DNA of 64,000 nt from Isoetes taiwanensis (Eukaryota > Streptophyta > Lycopodiopsida > Isoetales > Isoetaceae), in the NCBI GenBank assembly GCA_021234155.1, contig JAJEKV010000037.1, forward strand, positions 558,001 through 622,000. The letters run 5' to 3'. Made by a program: the position numbers and the translations under genes. Positions 1-9,823 of this stretch are shown here, in pieces. Within the stretch, counting starts at the first letter, position 1, and every line of letters starts with the position of its first letter. The notes under the pieces are model-generated. The model made no database searches. It saw only the letters and a list, made by a program, of their open reading frames with translations, and was not told the origin of the DNA.

Positions 1-395
1 CGTGCTTCAACGTCACCTGGTGAGTGTTCCAATCTATTGCAGTAGGCTTAACCCGCTGCAACCATGTTATCCCCAGCACCACATCATACCGGCCAACATC
101 CAAGAGGTCAAAGTCAAGCTTTGCCTGGTATCCTTGAATACACAAGGGCACCCCAATAGCTTTGCGATCCTCCACTTGAGAATCGTTCACAAAAGGCCCA
201 TCTACCTTGTACATTAGAGTTTTTTGGAATCACTTGTTGTCCCAACCTCGATGCCAGCATGGAAATCGCGCGGCCAATGAGAATGCGAGTGCGTACAGGC
301 TTTTCTTCATCCATGCCTGCCTTCCCATGCCAGGTGTCGTCAAGGTACAGGTTCGGCATTATCCTTACCTACCACCGCGGAGGTTCGGTGTATGG
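1..395 (-). pseudogene. Ty3/gypsy retropepsin fragment
   Basis: The reverse strand reads as the C-terminal part of a gypsy aspartic protease. It has a segment ending in YDVVLGITWLQ followed by a Pro-x-x-Ile-Asp-Trp pattern, typical of the end of retropepsin-like domains just before reverse transcriptase. The catalytic D-T/S-G triad is not visible because the upstream part is degenerate and carries a stop. The fragment runs off the left window edge, so RT may lie further left. It is a leftover unrelated to the gene at 588. Confidence 0.6.
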
Positions 396-451
396 AAGCA
401 ATAATTACAAATTATTCCCCACTGAATTACCGCTTCAAATGTTGGGGTGTC

Positions 452-459
452 TATAAGTA
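452..459 (+). promoter_or_regulatory. Candidate TATA box for gene B1
   Basis: A TATAAGTA motif lies about 130 bp before the B1 start codon. Between them is a plausible 5'-UTR intron at 503-587, with donor AG/GTTTGC and acceptor TTTCATTTCAG directly before the ATG at 588. The position suits a plant core promoter; there is no other support. Confidence 0.35.
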
Positions 460-587
460 TCCCCTTCCTCAACGGCCCGTCTTTTCGCGCCTCTCCATCC
501 AGGTTTGCTAATGCTTTCAATCTTCTAGTTCTGCGAGCTCATCTGATTCAGATTGTTTGATCTAATTATTTTGCCGGTTCATTTCAG

Positions 588-858
588 ATGGCGATTACCT
601 CTGTCACAGTTGAGAACGATTTTGGCTGCTTCAATATATTTCTTGGAAGCTTCATTACAATCCGACCGCCACTCAGAGGTCCTCACCGGGTGATCAAAGG
701 CAGGAGAAATGTTATTTCATGCCATTGGAAGGCTATTGTTGTCGGGTTCGAGGTGAGAGGGGAAGTATATATCAAGGTCAGACACCTATACACACCGACA
801 GACATGAGAAAAGAAAAGATAAGATCTCGACGTAATTTCCCTGAGCTTCGTGCTAATT
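588..858 (+). CDS. Gene B1, first coding exon (unknown protein)
   Basis: The ATG at 588 directly follows a strong acceptor (TTTCATTTCAG). The frame stays open for 90 codons and ends at a donor, GTGAGT, at 859. The continuation is not adjacent: gypsy1 sits in the intron, and the next exon begins at 21198 after acceptor TATCTCAG. Joining the two keeps the frame, with one base before and two after the junction. Without the insertion the intron is about 79 bp. The encoded stretch is mixed, with an acidic start and basic end, and has no signal peptide or membrane segment. I do not recognise the family. The in-frame join across 20 kb of inserted DNA is the main reason to believe the exon. Confidence 0.6.
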
Positions 859-887
859 GTGAGTTTCATTATACCTGTGCTAATCAA

Positions 888-2359
888 TGTGACGTTCCAG
901 AGGAATATACGCTATGAATACGTATATTCCTGGACCCGTCACTATACAAGTCTACCTATGTAGACTTGTATACTTAGGAATGTGGCAAGGGGTGCACATC
1001 TAAGTTAATTCCTTAACTTAGATAACCTTAGGATAAGGCCCTTTTCCACATGGCCTTATCCTATTGGGCAGCTGCCACACGGCCCCATTCTAGTGGTGCC
1101 ACGTGGCATCCTATGTGGACCTACCCTATATTTAGCAGAAACCCTAACCCTAGGCCTCTTTTCCGGCCCTAGCACCCAGAGACTCATCTACGCACTTGAA
1201 ACCCTCAAGCTTCGGTATCGCTTTCTTGGTGGCATAGATTGGGGCAAAGCAGCCCCCGAGGGTAGATTCGACCTTGGAGCAAGCGTAGCTTCATCCTGAT
1301 TCAAGATCATGGACGCGCAGGGTTCGGAGGGAGTGCTTCAGAGCGTGTATGTAGGGTAGTAGTCATAGTAGTTCATCTGGAATTAGCATTCCAGATGAGT
1401 TAGTATCTTGTATCTAGGGTAGAGCTGTTCTAGAACCCTCATTCATCATCTTGAACCCTAATCAAGGAACCCTAACTGTAAGTTAGATTTGTATGATTAG
1501 GTTAAGATGTTCTTCTTATGGTTATTCTCATGATATGATGATTATGTGATGATGGTTGATCATGTTTGCTCCTCTTGTATTGGGAAGGGGGTAGAGACCC
1601 AGAGCCATATGTAGTATGCTCCTAGATTAGATCCCTTAGTTCCTATTAGATGCGGCCAGGCATAGGGAGCCCAGGGCTATGGGGGGCTATGATGTGACTC
1701 AAAGACTACACAACGGGCTAGAGAGGGAGGATCCCCGCCGAGTGGGGGCTACGGGGGGGATCCCATAGTGGGCTAGGCTTATGGCCGGGCCACTTAGTGT
1801 GGGCGGGCATGGGTCCGACACCTCCCTGGGGCAATGGTGTCGCCTCGCCTCTCAAGAGCCGCAAGTGTCGGCTTGGCTCTCGCTTTGGGGGTTGGTGGTA
1901 CGGATTAGTGGTGTCGCCACGACTCTCTAGCCGCCTGTGGAACCTCTAGACCCCGGAAGGGGAGATGCAACCCTTCCCGCCTCATTGGACCCGGGGAGAT
2001 GCAACCCGGAGTAGTCCCGATGGGTGATACCATGGGATTACGCCTGGGAAGGCCGAGTCACGCCATAGCCTGATTTAGCCCATCCGCAAAGTATGCAATG
2101 TGAGGGGCTACGGATGGAGTGGTCAACCCTAGCCATTGTCTTATGCCAGCCCCGCCATTGCCATGACTCGGTCCGCTCTATCTTGAGGCCTAGCCTCTGG
2201 CCGGTCATCCTCCCACGAAGTCCGGAGCCCTGGGTAGGAGCTCTCATGTTTGGGGAAGGGCGCGCAAGACACCTTCGTGTCCCCTCCCCGCACTAGGGTC
2301 ACCTCAGAGTGCGGGGCAGACGAAGGGCCTGTGCGGTTGTTGAGCCGGACGGGGGATTT
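888..2359 (+). repeat. Gypsy1 5' LTR, truncated at its inner end
   Basis: It matches the 3' LTR over most of its length, from TGTGACGTTCCAG to GGGGGATTT, but lacks the final 60 bp or so (including the CGTCACA end). It also lacks about 125 bp present in the other copy near 20858-20980. It has about 150 bp (near 1590-1735) missing from the other copy. These differences show long residence. Two extra bases, AA (886-887), lie between the target duplication and the LTR. Confidence 0.85.
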
Positions 2360-3120
2360 GCAAAATTACATTGAAAAGGGTCTTAGTACATATGCTAGTC
2401 TTCTACCCTGTAATATCTTGTAGTACCCCATTCTAGCTTTTCAATCCATTTGAACCTCATCTTAAAAGAATTCCCACAGTAGCGGGAATCGAACCTTCCA
2501 CCCATAGGGTTGAACCCCCCCAAACCCCCCCGTGCCAACCACTGAAGGCGGGCATCGTTTATGTTTGAATTATAGTTCTTAATTAAATTTAAGCTTTAAT
2601 AATGTTAGATAATATTAATGGCCAAGCCTTGGACTTAGAACCAAGATCCTTAAGCTAGATAGAGACAGCATCGACATTCATCCCAGCTCAGTTGTCGCTC
2701 TTATCTTGCTAAGCGTCTTCTTGTCTACATACATGTAGTATAGTTAAACCTTTTTCTTAGAAATCCAGCTAGTTGCCAAGGCCTTAGAAATTGTTGTCAC
2801 ACGTTGGTATGATACACCAACACACGTTATAGGTGCACTATCATCAAGTGTCTTCAGCCATGCCTTGTATCATAGATAATTGTCTAGGAATTCATTCTAT
2901 CTATGTAATTCAGTCTAGCACACCAAGTACACCCAGTGAATGAGTCTCCTTCTACCACCCCATAACAGTAAATAAGTATCTTCCTCAGTGTCTAGTAAAG
3001 TGCCAAATGCCAAGTGGGTCATTTGAGGTAGAGTGGATAAAGGTATAAAAACAGGGATTGTAGAGTAAGTAGACATAAGTAATTCTTCTTGTGATAGTAT
3101 TAGTTGCCTTGTGCACTTTA
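2360..3120. other. Gypsy1 leader, no gene seen
   Basis: This AT-rich untranslated leader follows the truncated 5' LTR. A B-box-like GGTTCGATTCC occurs on the reverse strand near 2480-2500, but its flanks do not pair as a T-arm. A run of C residues follows at 2516-2530. No primer binding site is recognisable because the LTR end and adjoining bases are lost. Confidence 0.5.
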
Positions 3121-3129
3121 GGGCAGTAA

Positions 3130-4360
3130 AATAGGTCAGGAAAACCTTCGTTCCGGATCATCGAGCCTCGACAGTGGAGACACTGGACAACATCAACAAA
3201 TTGAAAGCAGAGGGCAAATTTATGGAGGAAACTTCAGCAAATCAAAGGCCAAGAGGGTGTACAAGGAAGCCCGAACACGAAGAATAAAGGGGAGCCTATA
3301 GGAAGGATGATTGCGACATCAAGGATAGACACAAGACTTGCCAAGAGGGCTATGCAACAGCCAATGGGCATCATGGCACTTACAAAATTGATCACATTAG
3401 GGGAGGAACATCTCCTAGTCAAGGATATTCTCCAAGTGCCATATTGTCTCGAGGAACGACCCCACATCGATGACTAATGTCACAACTATGCCACCAACAA
3501 GTAGACGACTTCATCGACTTATGATATCAAGAGCCCTAAAGGATGAGACTGGACACACCTCCGAGGAAGGGCAACTATCACAGATATACAGGCCATAGTA
3601 GTATCAGATCTAGACTCCAAGCATGGACCCAAGAATGGAGCAAAGCTTCAAGGATTGGGAAGAAAAATGTATGGAGTACAATAATTGTATACATTGCTGA
3701 CAGATATCCAACATATTAAAACCTCTTCGTGAGCTTGATCACCTCGCTAAGGAGGATTCAATAATAGGATAACCGTCGGCCATGTATATGATGAGTACTT
3801 CCGCAGCATAAGGAATAATCCGACCAAATGAAGGGAAGCAATAATAAGTCCGGCCAACTTCTTAGATAGCATCAACTCAAAGGTGGGACTATTTCAAGAG
3901 GGCAATAAGCAAGAAAGGGGAGATCCTAGAGTATAGATTAGATCTAAAACAAGAATAATTATCTAATCATATAGTTTTCTATGTGTGCCCAAAGTAATGT
4001 CATGCCGACTAAACTTGTGGCCATAGGATTTATGTAAGTAGTTCTTTAACTTGTAACCTTGCACCTCCTAGATGGCAGACATCTTTAAGAGCAAGACTCT
4101 TAAGTCTAAATCTAGGCCTGTGATTAAGGCAAGGCCGAGTAATTAGCAGCACCAATGGAACAAGAGTCAAGTTCGACATCAACCTTAAGCGAAGCAAAGT
4201 AGAGCATCAGCACCAACTTATGTACATTGGCAATAAATGACCTCATAATAAGCATGCAATATTAAAGCCGGCTAAGGCAATAATTGATTATCATAAGCAA
4301 GAGATATTATCCCAGCACCAAAGGGCAAGCACCTTATAATTTAAGTTAAGTAATTCCAAT
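3130..4360 (+). pseudogene. Gypsy1 gag remnant
   Basis: From about 3150 the forward strand has gag-like, charged text broken by stops in every frame. It includes an Ile-Glu-Pro-Arg start-like segment and a Lys/Arg/Gly-rich stretch near 3240-3480. No CCHC knuckle is readable. The rest to 4360 is AT-rich, degenerate sequence with no open frame above 60 codons. The assignment rests mainly on its place between the LTR and the RT remnant. Confidence 0.4.
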
Positions 4361-4361
4361 C

Positions 4362-5320
4362 GTGCAACGCATGCCAGTAAGGCAATTACCTAAGTGCGTC
4401 ATGAGGAATGAGGTCGTACATAAGCTACAAGTTGTCGACCCCGACTATAAGAGTAAGAAAGAAGATACTACTTCGAAACAGTTGCCTCGACCAATTTCTA
4501 AGTTAATCAAGAAGTCCCATGATATACCTCCAGATGAAATTTGAGAGCTTTTGCTCTATAGAAGCATAGAGTCTGAAATCACTCTTGCACCGGAGGCAGA
4601 GCCGATCAGCAAGGCTCTTTATAGAATCAGCACTTCCGAGCTAGCAAAGCTCAAGAAGCAGTTGTAGGAGTTGACCAACTTGGGGATCTTTTCGGCCAAG
4701 ATGGAAGTCTAAAGATGTATATCAACCATGGGCAGCTCAACAAGTAAACGACATAATGGATCAGCCCCAAGAAGCAGGATTCTTCTACAAAATCGACTTA
4801 AACTCGGGCAATCAGCAAATAAGGATGAAGGGGAAAGATAATTATAAGACTCCTTCAGAACACGGTATGGGCACTATGATTTCACAGTAATGCCCTTGAG
4901 TCTATGGAATGCTCCACCAACTTGTATGCATTTGAGGACGACATCTTCGAAGATTCCTTGGATGGTTTCTTCATCAATCTCTCTTCAACGACATCGCGAT
5001 CTACAGCAAATCAATAGAAGAGCATGCAGCCGTGGAGATGTTAAGATGCCGCCACTCATTGGCAAGCCTTTGAAGCATCAATTTGCAATGCCATCTCCAC
5101 TTCGACAAGCGAATTCAGCAAGAAGATAGAAGAAGCCATCTTCCCCAACATGGAGTTCAAGCACATATGGGCTAGTCCTTACAAGAGTGCAAGGACGGAT
5201 TAAGAAAGAGAAACCTTCAAATATCTTAAAAAGGAAGGTAATCTTTAATAGCAAAGAACAACTATGCATACCCAAAGTATAAGAAGTAAGAAAAATCTTC
5301 CATGACACGCATAATAGTCC
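4362..5320 (+). pseudogene. Gypsy1 RT and integrase zinc-finger remnant
   Basis: Degenerate pol. Near 4580-4670 the text PISKALYRISTSELAKLKKQ matches the region before the RT fingers. Near 4785-4890 KIDLNSG and a decayed 'G-H-Y/D-F' segment match the RT core. Near 5220-5320 the text around LCIPKV-EVRK and H-D-T-H-N-S-P matches the integrase H2C2 zinc-binding region. Stops and shifts occur throughout. The homologous intact text is visible in gypsy2 (62724 leftwards). The frame is cut after the codons for Asn-Ser-Pro by element A and resumes at 17492. Confidence 0.75.
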
Positions 5321-5324
5321 TAAT

Positions 5325-5356
5325 AACCATCATTCAATTAAATTGGGATTATGTCT
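5325..5356 (+). repeat. Element A left terminal inverted repeat
   Basis: It starts AACCATCATTCAATT and ends GGGATTATGTCT, and is a perfect reverse complement of 17456-17487. TAAT precedes it. Confidence 0.92.
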
Positions 5357-5719
5357 ATTCCAAAATCGCGCCGTATAAGCTATTTATTGACCATTATATT
5401 GAATTAACCACACTTTTGCACTGAGTTCATTTTCGGGCTAGGAAGATGCATTTTATGTTGAAATGCAAGGGCATCCAAATATTCGGTCCAAATGACCCAT
5501 ATTATGAAAGAATGTTGGCAATATAAAAAGTAGGAAATTGCTTATTAATTCGTACAATCACCGACGACAACGAAATCTAAACATTGAAATTGTAGTGTTT
5601 TACGAATAAATAACAGCAAGCAAGTTGCTACGTAACGTAGATTTTGAAGGGTCAAATCGCTGTGGTGGGCGATTTTATTCCCATAAATAACGATTATAGT
5701 GGAACATAAACTTTAAAAA

Positions 5720-5950
5720 CTAATCCGAATCATCGTCGACAGGCGCTGCAGGCGGTGCTGAGATCCTTTCGATCATGAACAAACCATGCTCTGGATTCCA
5801 TATAAGATGGATTACAACATCAAAGGGATCAGGATAGAAGCGGACGGGATTCATAGCAACGACATCAAGCCAGTCCTGAAGTTCTATTTCTAGCTCGGCA
5901 CCGCAGAGGTCTAAGGCGTGGTTCATCTGGGGGGTAATAGAATGTGCCAT
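5720..5950 (-). CDS. Small acidic ORF at the left end of element A
   Basis: A 76-codon frame opens with ATG (MAHSITPQMNHALDLC) and ends in an acidic tail rich in Asp (APVDDDSD). The middle has DWLDVVAMNP and HLIWNPEHGLF. The composition is protein-like, with no low complexity or membrane segment. It is the first leftward ORF of element A. Single palindrome-like motifs (AAATCGC...GCGATTT type) lie downstream of it near 5366 and 5645. No family is recognised. It may be the last exon of a longer gene. Confidence 0.4.
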   Translation of the reverse strand: MAHSITPQMNHALDLCGAELEIELQDWLDVVAMNPVRFYPDPFDVVIHLIWNPEHGLFMIERISAPPAAPVDDDSD

Positions 5951-6330
5951 AATAACAAGCGTATAGGGAAGCGGGCCGATGGTTTGCCAATTTCATGCAT
6001 ACGTATTTATAGACACCTAAATTATTGACGGTATATACATACAAATTATTGCAAGTATAGCAAACCATACACGTAATATAAAAGAACAATACGTACACAG
6101 AACCAATAATGCTGATATAAGAACACAATATATATTCGAAAGAGGTTGGTGTAAAGTATATTTCATATTCAAAACTTTTGGAAAGTGTATTTCCAGATAC
6201 ATATATATATATATCAAAAAGTTCCCTTTCTAGAACGATCTTCTCTAGGTCCCCGGGTCAATTTCCCCGTCCGATTAAGTTATGTATAGTGTTTGTATCT
6301 CTTCGACCTTTTTCCTCGTGAAGCTATTTT
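5951..6330. other. AT-rich spacer in element A
   Basis: AT-rich, with an (AT)n-like run near 6200-6215. No convincing gene or palindrome is seen here. Confidence 0.4.
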
Positions 6331-6399
6331 TTGCAAGATGTCGACAAAACGGGCAGAAGTCATCTTTGTCAAAATCCTCGTGATGATAGGATGGTGGAT

Positions 6400-6879
6400 T
6401 TAGTGATCGCGGATCGATTGAAGCAACACTTCAAAAGCGCCATCATCAACTATAATGATGTCTTCCTTCTCCCGAACGCCCAAGTCATCCATCATGTCGC
6501 TCAAGCATTTCACAAATATTTTTTTACCTGTAGGATCCTTTGGGTTATTGAATGACTTACATTTGCTCTGATCCCAAACAGATGCCCAATCTCTATGTAA
6601 CTCAGGAACTACTCTCAAAACTTCCTGTATATTTCTATTCTCCATCGACGACCAAATTGCACAACGAAATAAAAAGAAAGCTTGGTCTAACATCTCCTTC
6701 AGATACGGCCGCGGATATACCCATTTCGTATATGTCTCAAATGGTTTCTGTTCATACCATGATAAAGGAAATTGTGCTTTAGGTAACGTTTTGCAGAGCA
6801 CTCCATTCAAATCGAACACCGTAATTTTGGAGGAAACCGGATTAGGTCCGTAATAATAAAGCACACACTTGTGAGACAA
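6400..6879 (-). CDS. FCP1-homology (HAD) phosphatase-like cargo gene of element A
   Basis: The reverse strand is open for about 159 codons and reads as the catalytic core of a plant FCP1/NLI-interacting-factor-like domain. Motif I is FDLNGVLC; then come WVYPRPYLKEMLD, AIWSSMENRN, WDQSKC and a late IIVDDGAFEVLLQ, in the family order. Proteins of this group remove phosphate from RNA polymerase II C-terminal repeats or other targets. Here the second motif-I acid is Asn (D-L-N-G), as in a known plant subgroup, so activity is uncertain. No ATG marks the start; the first usable codon is TTG, so an upstream exon may be missing. A palindrome triplet (6893-7001) lies just upstream. Probably a captured gene fragment. 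Confidence 0.75.
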   Translation of the reverse strand: MSHKCVLYYYGPNPVSSKITVFDLNGVLCKTLPKAQFPLSWYEQKPFETYTKWVYPRPYLKEMLDQAFFLFRCAIWSSMENRNIQEVLRVVPELHRDWASVWDQSKCKSFNNPKDPTGKKIFVKCLSDMMDDLGVREKEDIIIVDDGAFEVLLQSIRDH

Positions 6880-6892
6880 GGAGAAAGAAAAT

Positions 6893-7001
6893 TGAAATCG
6901 CGCTTGGCGCCATTTTCAATTGTGGAATAATTGAAATCGCTACCGGCGCGATTTTCAATTTCGCTTGAAGAATTGAAATCGCTACCGGGCGCGATTTTCA
7001 T
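6893..7001. repeat. Element A palindrome cluster 1 (three units)
   Basis: Three imperfect palindromes of the form TTGAAATCGC...GCGATTTTCAA start near 6893, 6931 and 6972. The period is about 40 bp. The loop centres read GCTTGG, TACC and TACCGG. They sit directly upstream of the phosphatase-like ORF. The strands can pair with themselves, so either a dimeric protein site or an RNA hairpin is possible. Confidence 0.8.
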
Positions 7002-7137
7002 TTCGTTTGAAATACATACCTTTCGGTTCCCCGCTCAACATCCGCAATGATGAGCTTACTTCTACTGTCTTCGGCCCCGCCGTAAGTGACAGCCACATCA
7101 CTTAGTGTTTGAACTATGGTTGATACTTCATTACTCT

Positions 7138-8400
7138 TTATGCTAACCGACTCGAAGCTTCCGAATCCATCGTATCATCTAGGATTTTGTCTTCTTCGTT
7201 TGCGTTACCTACATCCACTTCTGTCGGATTTTCCAATGTGATTGGAAGGATAGGCACGCTCTCGGCCGCATAGTTAAGCTGTTGCTTGTCGATATTCTTC
7301 TTTATGCCCTCTATATGCTTTCTCATTTCTTCCCGCTCTGCAGCCAGATCTGCAGGTAAGCTGGACTTAGAGCTGGAAGCTTTATTTTTTGCACTACCTA
7401 GCGGACCCCTAGGTGCCACCTCTAGCACTTTCTCGAAAAAAATATCGAGGAAGTCCTTGGCTTGACCATCAGAGACCACACTTTGGCATTTCCTAGCTAG
7501 CTTCAGAGCTTCCCGCCCGACATAACCTCCAACATGAAACTCCCAACACGTAGACTCTAACGGGCAGAAGGCTTCAATCAGAAAACTCGAAAGGGCCAAA
7601 GAAAACCCAGACTTATTCAGCCTCCCCTTATGCCGGCCAAGAGCTCATACTTGATTGGTGAATTAAGGATGTGGTCGACCCAGCTTTTTTCTTCTTCCTC
7701 TTCCTCTTCGCCCAGTCCACATCCACATCTGCAGTCCCTTTCCCTTTGTCTTCGCGAATTGATTCGACATAAAAACATTCTTCAATAGGGGTTCATCTAG
7801 CCGATAGCACCGCCAAGCAATCTTCTCACCTTCCTCGGTTTCCCCTTGAGTCTTTCATATTCTTTATCATCCATAATGGCTATCATAAGGACTAGCACAT
7901 GTGAGATCTTACTTTCGGTACTAAACTCACTATCTTTGTTTTCATCTATCATCACCGCTTGCCTCATCACTTTAATGCATTCGACATCATTCAAGCCAGC
8001 CTAGTGCATATGCGTAGGGAAATGCCTGAGTGGCAAACCGTCACGATAGTATAATGCATCTCGACCGCCAAACCACCGCATGTGTTGAAGAAGGTGTCAG
8101 AATCATCCCGCGGTCCATCTCGCGCCACGGCTATCAAGAACAAATAGAGTGATGCGGTTGGCCCTTCACCTACCTACCGCATGGCACACTTATAACCAAG
8201 TGGACACCTTATAGAAAAAGGAGACTCGCTCTCCGCCGCCTTCTTCACCAAAGCAACTTTTTTTTTTTAGGTCGACCTTAACTTTCGTGTGAATCCCCTT
8301 AAGAGTTGCCACATTCTTCGCCTTTTGTCGCTTCACAAAATCTTTTTGACCAAAATACATATTTCTTAATGTCATCATTAGATACGTTGTACTTTTGCAT
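7138..8400 (-). pseudogene. Element A unknown gene with coiled-coil C-terminus, frameshifted
   Basis: Leftward coding-like text continues across frames. At 8190-8378 it is Lys-rich. At 7797-7994 it includes NDVECIKVMRQAVMIDEN and an ending KPRKVRRLLGGAIG. At 7138-7599 a 153-codon frame has an aromatic and Cys-containing start (STCWEFHVGGYVGREALKLA). That is followed by a Lys/Ser linker and a predicted helix AAEREEMRKHIEGIKKNID of coiled-coil type, then an acidic tail. These may be exons or one gene broken by shifts. No known family is recognised. Confidence 0.4.
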
Positions 8401-9050
8401 TAAGCCTATCTCTCGATAACATCATGTCTCCCGAGAGCCTTTGCGCTTCTTCACCAAATGCCTTTTTTCAGGACTTTCATATTCTTTATCGATTCGCATG
8501 CATCTTCAAAGATGTCAAGTGCTTTGTCGCAGACGCGTTTTCTTGTAGATAACTTCCTTTTCTCGATGCAACTATCTAGAACGTAGATTAATTCTGTGAT
8601 CATCCAATCCTTGTGCCTTTCTCATTTCGTGATACCTATATCAAAAAAAAATAGACGATCTTTATGGAGGAAACCCGCCATACGAATCGGGCAACTTCTT
8701 TTTCCGAATAGGCGCCCCAAAATTGTTCCACTTTTCCCATACCCGGTCGGAAGAAAAACAATCTTGCAGGCATCTTTTGGCACCGTTTGCTCTTTCCGCG
8801 CCAGCCTTGTGCATCCCCTTTTTTTCTTCTTTGATCTAGTGGCCTTGTTCTTGTCCAGAGATATGGTTTGGCACGTTGTCCTTTCTAGTAATTTGAATTC
8901 GCACTCTTAGATTGCCCTTGTCCGGTCGGCATTGGTTTTCCATATTCGATCCATTGGTTACGAAGCGTGTCGCGAATCGCCCACATACCGGACCGCAAAA
9001 TATGGGCCGTTAGGATAAAAAAAAATAAACAGTGTCGTGAAAGTAACAAT
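8401..9050. other. Unassigned stretch of element A
   Basis: One forward frame of 104 codons (8596-8910) has no protein-like conservation features. The reverse strand shows short charged segments that may be further exons of the gene to the left. Nothing can be supported. Confidence 0.3.
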
Positions 9051-9055
9051 ATAAA

Positions 9056-9298
9056 AAGCGCCAGCGCGTTTTAAGTTAATCACGTATTAGAAAAAAACCG
9101 GGCGCGATTTCTTCATGATGAAGAATTCGCCGCCAGCGCGTTTCTTTGTAAATCCGTCACACAAATAACAACATAAAACGCGCCAGCGCCGCTTTTTGCT
9201 AATCACGATTTAGAAAATCGCAGCCATATGAAGAAAATCGGCGCCAGCGCCGCTTTGTGAATACGTGATTAGCTTAAAACGCTACCGGGCGCATTTGG
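9056..9298. repeat. Element A palindrome cluster 2 (about six units)
   Basis: GC-rich cores GCGCCAGCGC or ACCGGGCGCGATTT, set in A/T-rich flanks, occur near 9057, 9097, 9128, 9179, 9239 and 9280. Spacing is roughly 32-58 bp. The units can pair with themselves or with each other, as AAA-GCGC-(CAG)-GCGC-TTT. The cluster separates the ORF group 7138-8400 from that at 9376-9823. Confidence 0.75.
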
Positions 9299-9375
9299 AA
9301 CGCTATGTGTGGAACATAAAATACCTTTTGTGTGTGAATGTCTTTCCCATGTCATTCAAGAGCCAGCCGATTTCG

Positions 9376-9823
9376 CTAATTTCGGCCGTTGTGGAGCCAC
9401 CGAGGAATCGGCAATTCGATCAATACGCCTATAGAATAACCGATTTCCAGGTTTTTTGTGCTTGATCGATCAAAACCTTCGCCTCCATCAATGTGGCCAT
9501 CTATTATCATGAAGTGAATATCGAGGTTGCCGCTTAAATCTTCAAGTTTATTCCACATCAACACCTTCTTCGCCTTCATATCAAAAGGCACCACATCCGC
9601 GGCATTGGCACTCGCCCCGGTTTTCTATCATGCCGCCGACTATTTCCATTGGCGCGGCCGCTTGTCAAATCTTTCGGCCGACAAACATAGCCTTCGTGGA
9701 CCTGAAAAGCCCGCCGACATGGATAGGATGCGTGAAGCTAAGGCCCAAAGTGGATACTTGTCAAAGATATTTTTGAGTTTGCTCATGGCCTCTAACTGCC
9801 CTCGCCTTTGTCATCATCACTAG
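9376..9823 (-). pseudogene. Element A unknown ORF
   Basis: The reverse strand from 9594 reads MVPFDMKAKKVLMWNKLEDL and continues with IHFMIIDGHIDGGEGFDR, a soluble alpha/beta-like composition. Coding-like text continues upstream to about 9820 with shifts. No family is recognised. It follows palindrome cluster 2 in the leftward gene group. Confidence 0.3.

Noticed and set aside
2465-2530. tRNA gene on the reverse strand (GGTTCGATTCC B-box)
   Set aside because: The stems on either side of the B-box do not pair and no anticodon arm can be folded.
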